Shown in pieces: positions 32,101-43,148 of a DNA stretch of 64,000 bases. Position 1 is the stretch's first letter. Each line of letters begins with the position of its first letter. The position numbers and the translations under genes are program-made. Origin of the DNA: Rhodeus uyekii (taxonomy: Eukaryota > Chordata > Actinopteri > Cypriniformes > Acheilognathidae); NCBI GenBank assembly GCA_037043235.1, contig JAWRVZ010000133.1:1089856-1153855 (forward strand), read 5' to 3'. The notes beneath the pieces were generated by a model. The model did no database searches and was not told the origin of the DNA. It worked only from the letters and a program-made list of their open reading frames with translations.

Positions 32101-35100
32101 TAAAGCAATTCAATATCAGCTTACTAAGGTATATTTGGAGATATAGCATAAAAACGTATATGTAGTATGATGGCGCTGTACTGTTTTAAAGATCTCATTA
32201 ATTGATTTACATTATAAGCTATCAGATTTGCATCTTTTTGGCTACAGAAATATCAGGAACTGCACAAAAGTGCATATTTTTGCTCAGTTTGGGCCTCTGA
32301 ATAAATATATAATATTATATGAGCCAAATAGCCTGATTTGTATCAAATATCATATTAAATTAAAAACTAAAAATACAATAATATGTTAAATTATTTCATA
32401 TGTCAGGCTTTACAAGGTAAAAGGTATAGTTCACCCCAAAATAAAAATGATTTCATAATTTACTGACTTACATAGTATTTGAATCAATGGGCCCGGGCAA
32501 CTCTTTGTGTTTCTTTTGTGTTCAGTAGAAGAAAGAAACAACTTGAGAGTGAGTGAATGACAGAATTTTTATTTTGGTGAACCATCACTTTAATTTTCAT
32601 TTTGACCGAATCTAAAATGTTGCAAGCTGGATTCAAGCTCAAATCACTCACTTGAGCACCCAAACTAAATGTGTCAGAGCCTGTGCTCTAAACACTACGC
32701 TATGCGTTTTTAATCCCATGTGTCTATGTGTCTTGCCTGATCGATGAAGCTGGCGCAGCGAACGGCCTCCTCCATGTGTTCCTCATCCGAGCGCAGCACG
32801 GTTTTGATGCTGTTGACCAGTTCCTGTACCTCAGGGGTTAAGCTGCATGAGGACTGCTGCAGAAAACGAGCCACCAGCAGTTTTGTGTCTCTATAGTTCT
32901 GGTAGTCCACCATGGAGTTTGGACGAGGCTTCCGTTTGCCACGGCCCCGTCGTAGCGTAACCGTCCCATGCTCTGTTCCACTTAGTGAAGCCGGACCAGG
33001 ACCTAATTCTGTCTGTGTAGCTGCTTCACAACTCATTACTAAAAGAGAGAGAGAGAGAAACCAAAATCACAACAAGATATAGTTCTGCATGGTTTTGACA
33101 AATATTTGTAAAAACTTAAGTTCAATCAGAGATGAAAACTCATTTTCCTTTTTTTAAAGCACACTTTTTTTGAATTTTTTTTGTTTTCTGGAGATTCTAA
33201 CAGCAATTTTTCTAATAAAAAAAGTGATTAAAAATGCATTTTAAGAAAAAAACGCCATTGTTGTTTAGAGGGCCGCACAATTTGGCAAAAAGTACCGTAC
33301 TATTTTTTTGTATTTTATTGTCATAATATATTATTATTTAACTATTAGATTCATATAGCTAATTATTAAATAAACAAGAAGTATTTGTAATTTAAGTACA
33401 TGTCATATTTTCCTGTAAAATAATACAATTATTTAAGAAATATAATATTAATATTTACGTCTGTCTTCATTTTCAAACATTAAAAGCTTTTATTTTACTT
33501 TATGCAACCACAGTCCATTCTGTACTCATAAAATGAAAAATTCACGACTCAAAAATCCTAAAATCCTCTTACAGGTTTTAAGACTAGAAACTAAACTGCT
33601 CTATTTAAAATGCATCCATCTAAGCCAGTTGGGGTTGGTTTAACGCCCAAGACCACGGCTGTATCAGTTGTACAAGACGACAGATAAGACTAAACACTTC
33701 ATAAACCTTTAATCCTACATCCATAAGAGACGTTTTCACTTGTGAGAGAGAGAGTAAGAGCATTTCTTTCAGAAAAGGAGAAGTCAGTTTCAGGCAGTGC
33801 ACCCTCAACAGTAACACTGAGACTGCTATATTTAAAAAGGGCTTAAAGTAACCACTGACATGTATAGTTTCTCTAGATTTACTATCAGGCGCGCAGTCTT
33901 CTGCTTTGGATACAGACACCAAGAAAAAAGAAACCTGTCCCTCTGTCAGTGGAGAAAAGCCAGTGTTCATAAACTAATTATAAAAAATTGTGTCAGTGTC
34001 TACTCTTTGACCTTTCATGGAAAACTTATGTAGATTTAAACAAGATAAATCTGCCCGTATGCTACAAGAACTAATTAATTAATTAATTAATAAGTTCAAA
34101 TTAAATTCTCTAAAATATAATATCTTAAGGCATAATATCTTGCTTTTAATATCTAATTTTGCTCATGTAATACATTTAAAAATGTACATGTTTACTGGAA
34201 AACAAATAAACTAAATGTGAGTAATAATGTACAGTCAGCTGCTCATAACTGTTAAGTTCATTTAATATACAAGAAGAAAGAGACCACTGAGCTATACTGG
34301 ATGAAAACAGCACATCAATGTAGAAAATTGGTTGTCAAATGTACAGTTTAGGGGTCATTATACAAAAATTGACGAGGATTCCTTCCATTACCTTTGGCGG
34401 TCAGATCTAGTAAGACAGGGTCGCTGTTGGACCGACGGAGGCGAGGTCTATGAGGTTTTCTGCTGGTGGAGACTGCGGTGTGAGGCTGTGTCGGGGGTGT
34501 GGGGCTCGATATGGCCGCCTGATGGCTCCGGTCTGAACAAAACATGCAAACAAATTACATAAAATTACATAAAGTAAACATTATTTGTACTGAAGACTTT
34601 CTTTTTTGTAGTATATGTCCAGTATGTCTATTCCATGTCAGCAACTGCTTGGTCAAATCTATCAAAAGTGGAATCTGGCCAAATTTGGTCTATAAAGTCA
34701 ACCAGAGACCATTTTAAGAGTTGAGCTGTCTAAGGTCCTGTCCCAAATGGCCCACTTCATATGCACTTACAACGGCTGCTCTGAGCGCATGTCCATTAAG
34801 TTCATGAGACCGCAGGGTGTCCCATTTGTTAATTTAGGTTTCAGAAGGGTGCTCACGAGCGACCTCTTTGTGGTCGATTTGCGACCTCGATCCACACTGA
34901 TCAAGAAAGTGTTTTGAAAAAAAGAGTGTTTTGAAAAAATGTAAATGAAAAAACAAAAGTTGCATCATCATCATCAGGTTCTACACAAACTTCATGCAGT
35001 TTCATCAGAAAAATTCTGTTAAATTAGAAAAAGACAAAAAAGGATTTTGAATGTGTGTTGCTTGTGAAGGATCATTTAAAAACATGTAGGACTGCGCTAT

Positions 35101-38100
35101 CTTTGAATGTGTTGAAGGATACAGACAGCTATAAAAAGAAAAATAAATCCATCAGCGAGGAACACTGGGCATACAACTGACGCCACTAAAATACATTTCC
35201 TTTAATATGCAGATGACATAATTATGGACGAGTACTATGATACGCTGTGAACATCTTGATTAAATATAGAGTACCAGAGGCACAGGATTCATACAAACGG
35301 TGTCTATAACACGTTCATGAAGGCCTAAGTAGAAGCTTTATTTTGAAGATCCCTATTTTCAAAGTGGAATTTTCTATTTGTTGATTATAACACCATTAGT
35401 CAAATTGCAATGTTTTAAACAGTGAGCTGTTTTTTGTCCGTTAAAAGACTTTCATCTGCCATGGTTTAATGTTCAGAGACAACTGTAAAGACCCATTCAC
35501 ACCAAGAACGATAACTATAACTGACTACAATGATATCTATATTAGCGCTGCTTTAAATGATCGGGCGCTTTAAAGCAGGATGAATTCTGATTGGCTGTCA
35601 ATGCTTTTATCTTTATCAGCTGGAAAAAATTGTTGCCGGCAAACGTTTCTCTGTCCCATTATCATTATAGTTGTGGTGTGGACTCTGCTATTTTATTTGT
35701 AGAACTATATCTTTATCATTATTTTTACAGTTATCGTCATTGATGTGAGCTGGCCTTAAGTCTGCAATGTCCATGTTTTTTAGTATGGCAACGGTCTGTA
35801 TATAAAGATACAACTGGTTCATACCATCACTGGGCGTCTCCGTCTCTGCACTCTCTGTGAGGACCTCGGTCAGATCTGTCATTTGCACCTCAGTATTCTG
35901 GGCCTGATATAAATACAGAAGGTCAGTGAGTGGACAAGGACTGTATTTGATTGAGCTGTTGCCAGTGTAAGCCTGCTGGACCAGGACAGAGTGTCGTGTT
36001 TGCTGAAATGAGGTCAGTAAGGTCTACTTAAAAAAAACTGTTGGAACGCTATCATGATGAGTAAATGCTAACTACCTTTTGACTTTCATCACATGGATGA
36101 TTATGCAATTGCAGATGGCATATGATCACTATATGAGACAGTACCTGAGCTGCCGGCTGCGATGCCACAGCTTCATAAGGTGGAGGAGGGTCTAGAGGAC
36201 AGAAGACCTCCACTCCTTTAATTCTGGCACCGTATATATGAGGAAGAGGAATCATAGCATCACCAAACATCCTGTCAGAACACACATATTTACACTGTAA
36301 ACAAGCCATGAGAAAGTAAAACGACTGTAAACACTGAAGATAAACCCATTAGGCTTTGATCAGAAGCAAGAGTATACAATGCTTTCCCACACGCAAACTT
36401 CAATCCTGTTTTAGATTGCCAAAACATTTTGGCTGCCTGCCAAACACAAATCTGATAAATCCAGCTGGATTTTATTTTTATTTTTAAGAGTTCAATGTCA
36501 AAGTGTGTGTTTTTGTGTGTGTGTGTGTAACACTAATGCTTTAGCGGGATCCTGGAATGCTTTTATCATATACTGTAAAAAGTGAAATTATGTAGTTCTT
36601 ATCTTAATATATATTTATACCTGATCTGAAAATAAATATGTTGAGAGTGTGTAAGGCTGATGTAAATGTAGCTTACATATACACACTAAGATTTAAAAGT
36701 TTACTGAATGAAATTAATATTCAGCAAGGACACATTAAGTAGATCAAATGTGACTGTAAAAAATATTTAGAACGTTACAAATGACTAAATTAAATCCAGG
36801 ACTTTTGAACTTTCTATTCATCAAAGAAAAAATGGTTTCCACAAAATATTAATCATTAATTGTTTTAAATGCTTATAATAATAATAATAATAAATGTTTC
36901 TTGATCAGCAAATCAGTATATTAGAGTGATTTGTGAAGGATCAAGTGACGCTGAAGACTGTAGGGATGATGCTAAAAAAATTCAGCTTTGTATCATAGGC
37001 ACAGATTACTTTAAAATAGAATATATGAAACAGAAAACAGTTATTTCACAATATTTTTGATAGACTTCTTTCCAGAATTAATAAAAAGGGGATGATTGTG
37101 GAAACAAGACAACAGACGTGTAACAATGTTGTACATTGTTCATATTACTTATTTAAATTATACATCATGCATTTTATATTTAATTATGATTATTCCAAAT
37201 GCTTACATTTTATTTAGGTTAACTTTAAATAAAAGTAGTGTAATTCATCACATAAAAACTATACATTAAATTAAGTTATTTTATGCTTTATTATATCATT
37301 TTATTAAAGTTATATTACATAATAAACCCCGCAGTCAGGTTGATTAAGTCATAATAATCATATTAAATCATATTTTACCTGCGGGCCAGGCGAGGGGTGT
37401 AAGAGTAGAAGGTGGAGAAGTATGAAGGAGGAGGTGCAGGAGCTATAAATTCGTCAGGGTCAGGAAGATGAGTCTGCTCCTCCACTTCCTCTGGAACAGG
37501 CCTGGCCTCTTCCTACCAGAGACGATCATAATCAAACCACAACATCACATGACCAGGGTTTAGAAATATCTGACACGGCATGTCTAAACAGTGTCAATAA
37601 CCTATGCCACACACTGACCAAAAATATAGATATATACATTTCTTTAATATGATTTATCTCACCATGCAGGGCCTTCTGGTTGAGAAGATCTGGAGATATC
37701 GGAGCGCAGCAGCAACCAGACATACAGCAGTGGCCAAAGCATTCAGCGCACACAACGCAAAGAGAACTTTCTGGAAGAGAGAAAACGCTACTGTACATGG
37801 CTCTCTGGAATACTCTACATTCGATTGGTCAGCCGTGGCACTCAAACAAATTTCTCAAACAAAAAACAAATGTTTTCCCTATATGCTTGTTTGACGTCTC
37901 CTATATTACTCTTTTGTCTTCTATATACTGACACGGCCAGTGTTTTTAGGTACATCTGTTCAACTTCTCTTTAACACAAATCTAATCAGCCGATCGCACG
38001 GCAGCAACTCAATGCATTTAGGCGATCTAGACGATCTACTGAAGTTCAAACTGAGCATCAGAATGTCTGTTCACAATGTCTACTATCTATCTACCAACCA

Positions 38101-41100
38101 AGTGGCGGTGTAATAATATTTTAATAGTAGTATAATTTAAAAAGATGCATACACAAACCTTGAGCAATATTCTCATTGTGCCACACGCATGACCTGCGTA
38201 GATCTTAATCAACTTGTCTTCTTGGCACTGAGAGCTCGGAGTTTCTGAGCAACAGTAACAGAGATCACCCTGCTCACTCTGAAACACAGAAACACATTTA
38301 TTATGTTTGTTTCTCATTGACGTCTGATGACATGATACACTAATACTTAAATGACTGCTTGGATTCAATGTAGGAGGCTAAGGATGAAGTTTTTTGAGCA
38401 CTAGCTAAAGATATGAGATATGAGGATAACAGCTCAAAGATATGAGGTCACCAACATGGCAGGACATTTCCATGGCAAGTGAAAATTATAAAAGAGCAGC
38501 TCTCCGATCCTGGAAATGACAGCACCCCAAAAACTAAATCAAATCCAAGGAAAGCTGGAACTGACTCTATGACTCTCAATTTCAGGGCTCTCTTTGACTT
38601 GGACAAACTTGTTTCCCATGTGTTGCAATGAGTGGTTGCTATGCAGTTTTATACAAGCATGTAATTGGTCCAAGTAAGAAGGGCCTAGCCACAATTCTCT
38701 CTGATATACTAGTCAAAATATATTCCAAAACTTGGAGTTTCGCAAAACTTTCCACACAATTTGAGGTATCTTTCATGTTTGTAACACAAATGTGGCATGC
38801 CTAATACACTCATCCTACTTATTATTCTGTTGCCTTAACAATGTATCTTAAGTGCCCCACTTCAATTTGAGATTCTGTATATATTTAGCATCTAGGCTCT
38901 TGTATACAATCATCAATACATGTGACATTTGACATTGTAATGTTATTATCTCAAACACAGCACATGTACAAGTGCACAGATTCCTCACCAGCTGGCAGTT
39001 GATGGTACTGGAGACCAGCTGAGCCCCCTGACAGCAGAGGATGAACCCTGCAAGGTTTAGCAGGATACACACCACTGACAGCAACACAAACAGATTTACC
39101 TGTGTGAGAGACGAGATTAATACTAGTCAGTCATTTCATTTCACAATTAAATTACAGTACTACCCAAAACAGGAATTAGCAATACACTACTTACACAGAC
39201 TCTTTTTTTGGAAAGAAGTCTCTTACGCTCACCATGGCTGCATTTATTTGATCAAAAATACAATAAAACTATTTTTGAGATACTGTTATAATTTAAATTA
39301 ACTGTTATTGTGACTGAGTCCAGAGGTTAAGGTTCTGTTGTTCCAGCTCACAGGTCTTGCTGCTAAATAGCTCTTTCAAAGCTTCTTGCCCCTCTGATTA
39401 ATTGGGAACAACATCAAAAATGTCAGGGTGAAACTGTCCCAACATCATAATAAAAACAAAATCTTATTAAAAGAAAAATTCTTGAATATAAATCCTAATT
39501 AAAGTGCATGGTCATGTTATTTTATTATTATTTCTAAGAAAATATTCAGGTTTTCCATTTTTAAAAGAAGTCTCTCATGCTTACCCAGCTGCATTTATTT
39601 CACTATTAAATACAATAAAACTGTAATATTGTGAAATATTATTACAATTTAAAATTCATAATTTCAAAATTAATTAATCACCATTATTGTAATTTATTCC
39701 TGAGGGAAAAACATCATTACTCCAGTTTTACTTTCCTTCATAAATCATTCAAATATGATGATTTGGTGCTCGAGGACCGTTCCTTATTCTATGAATAGAA
39801 AGTTCAAAACAACAGCATTCAGCATCCTTGCAGAATAAAATTACTACTCCAAGAAAAAGAAGAAAAACGTCCTGACCCTAAACGGGAGAGTGTATGAATG
39901 GCTCATGGTCGGCTTGAGAATTAATTAATAAGCTCTTAACTGAATGTCTGGTGTGCAGAGCACAGATCCTCTTTAAGAGGTTATTTAACGGCCAAACACC
40001 TGCCTTTAACATAAGGACACGGGCACGCAGAAGATTACCCGGAAAACATATGTTCAGATCAATACAGGAATAATTCTGTGTAATAAACACCATATAACCA
40101 CTTTCAAGTAAAATTAAATGTATGTGGTTATACAAAAGGGAGCACAAAAAATGACTCCTGAAAGACTTATTGTCTTAGACTGGCAAAACACACATACCAA
40201 TAGTAGCATTGGCCGTTTCCATGTGGTTAGTCCTATAATCCCAGAGAGGATGACCTGCAGGAAACAAACATTACTTTCAGTAAACAGGCAAACACTCACA
40301 GACAAGTTATAACTGATAACCCATCTTTACCCGATGCTGTACACTCTCAAAAGGGCCTTCAGCACTTTTAAAAACTGTTTCAATGACTCATCTCACTCAG
40401 TGTGTTGTTAGCCGGCAGTTTCACTCAAACACTATTGTCCTTACTCGGCTTCCTTTCATTTCCTCTAATCCTGCAACTTCCTGTCAATTACACTGAATGC
40501 TGCGGGACTGCGACTGCAGCTCATGGATTCCTACGTTTAGCTCATTTCTTTTCATACATAATAATCAAAAAGCCTTTTACTACATTAAGTGCAAACTGTT
40601 TTTTCAGGTAACGTTTAAATTGATTTTATTTTCAATCAACTTGATTTCAGCATTGTTATAATATCTTTATTTCCCTGGTTGGTAAATTACAATTATTTCA
40701 GAATTTTTTAGAGTATCAATTTCTTAATTTTTTTCCATCAATAATGAATTTCAGATTTAAACGTATAAAGTACAATTTAAGATAAAAAATGTGATCTTGT
40801 TATCTTTCCTGTAGCTCAAATAGTAGGACGTGGCGCTTGCAACGCCAAGGTCATGGGTTCAATTCCCAGGGAAAGCAAGAACTGATTAGAACGTCAATGT
40901 GTTCCTTGAATGCTGTGTAACCAAATGCATAAATGTAAAGTAAAATTTAAGATGAAAAAAAATTATCCTGCATATCTTGTTAACTAATTGTTGTTAACAT
41001 GGCAAAAAAAATTTTTTAAGTGAGTGGTATGCATAATATGCCCTTATCTAACTATAGTGTGTTAAGCAGTAAAAGAGATTCACACTCAACCATGACTTCA

Positions 41101-42023
41101 ATGCTGAGATCACTCAACTCCTGCCAATGACCGCACATGTAAACCAAACTTGAATATGAAAAATAATATTGTAAATTGCACTTCTGAGAATAAACTTGGC
41201 ACTAGGATAGTTTTTAAATATCTGAAAACTTAAGAAATTCTGGTTAAATCATTATTTAATATAATAATACTGCATTTATTTAAATCATTATTTAATATAG
41301 CTGAATCAACGTAACTACATTAGGTTGCAGCAATAAAACTAATGCACACATCAGGTGGAAATACTTCCTTAAAGCAACACTGCACATTAGCACTTTTTAA
41401 ATCTAACTAATACATTATTTACAACATACTGACAGATCAGATTTTCCATCATAGTGAATTATTGGTGAACTGCAGTCTCTGAGTTGGTCATATAACAAAC
41501 AGACTGAACTAAAACTGTAGCAGCAGCAGGTTTCTGTATCAGACTACATTGGAAACACATATAGACCGCAATACAACTTCTATACCTGTTGAATTGTAAT
41601 GAATCAAATCAACTGTAGTGGCTTATCATCAAGCAAACATTTTAATATCTGTAGCATGCTTATGTGGTGTGAAATAAAAACATTAGCACCTCTGATTATG
41701 GCCAGTAATCTAATACTCACAGAAGACCCGGCCCAAAACGGACAGGAGTTTCTAATAGGGGGCGAGTTGCTAAGGGACAGAGCCCCGAAAGAGAGCGCCA
41801 CCATGGAGCAGCCGAGCACCAGCTGCAGCAACCCGAGGGAGAGCAGCGGGCGAGCGGGCAGCAGCGCCGGGATGATCCGCGTCTGCGATCCAGACATACG
41901 GGACGACGGGAGAGTGGAAACACAGCGGCTGCGACTTCTGTAAGAGGCGTTTGCGAACTGATGGGCCAGAGCAGCCCCTGATAAACGACAACAAGATCCA
42001 GGCAGAACTACGGGCAGAGACAT
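28890..42023 (-). CDS. entrep1: ENTREP1 / FAM189A2 endosomal membrane adaptor (11 coding exons)
   Basis: Endosomal transmembrane epsin interactor 1. The family binds epsin and activates the NEDD4-type ligase ITCH to promote receptor (CXCR4) endocytosis. Exons on the minus strand: 42023-41721, 40254-40198, 39099-38989, 38278-38159, 37770-37663, 37512-37379, 36271-36145, 35903-35825, 34532-34392, 33038-32737 and 29162-28890. The phases agree throughout and give 584 aa. Four hydrophobic segments (about residues 55-85, 102-120, 121-145 and 198-225) form a CD20-like core with a Cys-rich loop (about 158-190). Two WW-binding PPxY motifs are PPSY (261-264) and PPPY (307-310). The C-terminus is basic/Ser-rich and ends RPHSLIGVFRETVL, as I recall for the human protein. 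The intron after exon 10 is GC-AG. The start MSLPVVLPGS is chosen because it matches the family; an in-frame ATG lies 33 bp upstream. Confidence 0.95.
29366..29388 (+). repeat. Poly-G tract (23 G)
   Basis: An uninterrupted G run in an entrep1 intron, 0.2 kb upstream (in gene orientation) of the last exon. Confidence 0.9.
29546..29829. repeat. Long inverted repeat (65-bp arms, ~154-bp loop)
   Basis: The arm 29546-29610 (AGTGAAACGAAACCGAGAGA ... GGCGTGACTCACAGAGAGTG) is nearly the reverse complement of 29765-29829. It could be a foldback element or a diverged non-autonomous transposon; the transcript could form a hairpin. Confidence 0.8.
30008..30166 (+). CDS. Small acidic ORF, unknown (52 aa)
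   Basis: An ATG-initiated 52-codon frame with an acidic, Ser-rich C-terminal half (TSEEESDDNDC, DSSEEEEL) ending at TAA 30164-30166. It lies just upstream of the Tc1 element. It may be the N-terminus of a decayed transposase; I cannot identify it and it may be chance. Confidence 0.25.
   Translation: MKYTTTFSNALDGTEDNVLFDTSEEESDDNDCVDLSFLISDSSEEEELLGFK
30198..31747 (+). mobile_element. Tc1/mariner transposon, copy A
   Basis: Ends CAGGGAGTGCAGAATTATTA and its inverted copy, flanked by TA (30196-30197 and 31748-31749); 1550 bp. It is inserted in the long last intron of entrep1. Copy B at 43149-44699 is nearly identical but in the opposite orientation. Confidence 0.96.
30416..31419 (+). pseudogene. 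Tc1-like transposase, frameshifted (copy A)
   Basis: The N-terminal helix-turn-helix (KIAKLLKRDHRTIKRFI) and the first catalytic Asp (LWTDE) are in the frame starting at 30416. The second Asp (FMQDNAPSH) and the Glu (PDLNPIENLW) are in the frame ending at 31419. Between them the frame shifts near 30861-30880, where the expected linker around the catalytic core is shortened. All three catalytic residues are present, but not in one ORF. Confidence 0.92.
32421..32595. repeat. Fish MITE-like repeat
   Basis: Inverted ends GGTATAGTTCACCCCAAAAT and ATTTTGGTGAACCATCACTT, with the internal ACACAAAGAGTTG/CAACTTGAGAG style of the same family as 7300-7815. Confidence 0.7.
32737..33038 (-). CDS. entrep1: entrep1 coding exon 10 (GC donor)
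   Basis: 302 nt encode NYRDTKLLVARFLQQSSC and SDEEHMEEAVRCASFIDQ. The donor is CAG|GCAAGA; no GT is available that keeps the frame into the last exon. Confidence 0.93.
34392..34532 (-). CDS. entrep1: entrep1 coding exon 9
   Basis: 141 nt, phase 1 on both sides. Ser/Pro/Arg-rich segment ending RPRLRRSNSDPVLLDLTAK; donor AAAG|GTAATG. Confidence 0.94.
35489..35757. repeat. MITE-like repeat with AACGATAACT ends
   Basis: Left CACACCAAGAACGATAACTA and right ACAGTTATCGTCATTGATGTG are diverged inverted ends of a short non-autonomous element in entrep1 intron 8-9. Confidence 0.6.
35825..35903 (-). CDS. entrep1: entrep1 coding exon 8
   Basis: 79 nt, acidic linker (TEVQMTDLTEVLTESAETET), phase 1 end at G|GTATGA. 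Confidence 0.88.
36145..36271 (-). CDS. entrep1: entrep1 coding exon 7 (PPPY motif)
   Basis: 127 nt encode PLPHIYGARIKGVEVFCPLD then PPPPYEAVASQ, the second and canonical PPxY; donor CAG|GTACTG. Confidence 0.97.
36650..37085 (-). repeat. Dispersed repeat R1, copy 2
   Basis: Antisense copy of the R1 repeat seen at 27395-27800: AATTAATATTCAGCAAGGACAC, GAACTTTCTATTCATCAAAG and AATTCAGCTTTG are its landmarks. Confidence 0.75.
37379..37512 (-). CDS. entrep1: entrep1 coding exon 6 (PPSY motif)
   Basis: 134 nt ending in phase 2. It encodes LPDPDEFIAPAPPPSYFSTF, including the first PPxY motif. Confidence 0.94.
37663..37770 (-). CDS. entrep1: entrep1 coding exon 5
   Basis: 36 codons, fourth hydrophobic segment (KVLFALCALNALATAVCLVA, then AALRYLQIF); donor ATG|GTGAGA. 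Confidence 0.97.
38159..38278 (-). CDS. entrep1: entrep1 coding exon 4
   Basis: 40 codons of the Cys-rich loop (DLCYCCSE ... QCQEDK); donor AAG|GTTTGT. The acceptor could be one of two overlapping AGs; 38278 keeps phase 0. Confidence 0.9.
38989..39099 (-). CDS. entrep1: entrep1 coding exon 3
   Basis: 37 codons, third hydrophobic segment (VNLFVLLSVVCILLNLAGF) followed by CCQGAQLVSS; donor CTG|GTGAGG. Confidence 0.96.
39205..39300 (+). repeat. Dispersed repeat R1, partial copy
   Basis: GTCTCTTACGCTCACCATGG and GATCAAAAATACAATAAAAC mark the 5' part of R1; it stops at the start of the inverted ccdc158 duplication. Confidence 0.7.
39314..39840 (-). pseudogene. Inverted duplicate of a ccdc158 exon and intron
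   Basis: On the minus strand 39393-39314 repeats the first 80 nt of the ccdc158 exon at 53635 (EGQEALKEL, SKTCELEQQNLNLWTQ). It is preceded by the same intron sequence, including the acceptor AATTAATCAG, and by an R1 repeat remnant as at 53210-53500. The copy sits inside entrep1 intron 2 and cannot be expressed as ccdc158. Confidence 0.88.
40198..40254 (-). CDS. entrep1: entrep1 coding exon 2 (57 nt)
   Basis: 19 codons, VILSGIIGLTTWKRPMLLL, between CTGCAG and TTG|GTATGT. It forms the second hydrophobic segment. Confidence 0.95.
40807..40938 (+). repeat. tRNA-derived SINE, shortened tail
   Basis: Plus-strand head TCCTGTAGCTCAAATAGTAG, box B-like GGGTTCAATTCCCAGG, then ACCAAATGCATAAATGTAAA. 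The CGCTTTGGATAAAAGC block of the other copies is deleted. Confidence 0.85.
41721..42023 (-). CDS. entrep1: entrep1 coding exon 1
   Basis: 101 codons, first hydrophobic segment (LLSLGLLQLVLGCSMVALSF) and CPFWAGSS; donor TCT|GTGAGT. Confidence 0.94.
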
Positions 42024-42284
42024 TGGAGACGCACGAGCTGCCAAACAACAACACACATCAAACCAGCGAAGTGGCGCTCCCTCATCTTACTCTGTCTCTC
42101 TCAAAGCGACGGATATGTCGTTAAACTGCCCGTTCCGTGTTACTTCCATGGTCCTGTCGAGGTAGTTGAGTACTGGTTTTAAAATAACTAGGCTCCGTGA
42201 CCTGCTCCTTGGATTTGGTTTCACATTTTTTTTGGGCAGAGCGAGCGGAGAGGCGGGGGAGGGGCGCGTGGGAAGGGAAGAGAC

Positions 42285-42317
<33 letters not shown>

Positions 42318-42460
42318 ATTCATTTCAAGCGTGCTTTATTGGGGTGACAATTGTTACCATGTATTGCCAAAGCACTTCTAATTTTTACATTTAATCAACA
42401 AACATATGCATATGTTAAAGTGGAACAGTCAATTAACCGTTTACAAATTGTATAAACAAT
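42024..42460 (-). promoter_or_regulatory. entrep1 5' UTR / promoter region
   Basis: The region upstream of the entrep1 start is locally GC-rich with CpGs (42230-42275) and a (CT)n tract at 42286-42315, as expected for a 5' UTR or promoter. No TATA box is obvious. Confidence 0.45.
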
Positions 42461-42469
42461 TTAGAATTA

Positions 42470-42753
<284 letters not shown>

Positions 42754-43148
42754 ATACAAACACATACACATACTAGACCTTATCAAGAGAAAGTGAAATC
42801 ATGTCATCTTTTGTGGTATTGCAAAGTCTATAATGCTGAAAGTACCACATTTACTTGCTGTTTGGTGCGTATATGAACAACCTGAAAAAAGAGAAATCTT
42901 TGGTTGAAATGACATTTTTATAAATTAAATTTGATAAATTAAAACTAAAATGTATCATTGCCAATACACAAGTCAATATTTTTTTATATACCTGTATTAA
43001 ATTATACTATTTGTTTACAACATTATACATATTTGCCTTAAATATAGCCTATACATTTTCATCGTAAATTATACCTAAGTGAATGAATTTTTTTTTTACA
43101 ATATTTACATTTAAATTACTCTACATGTAATATCTATTAGGCTATCTA

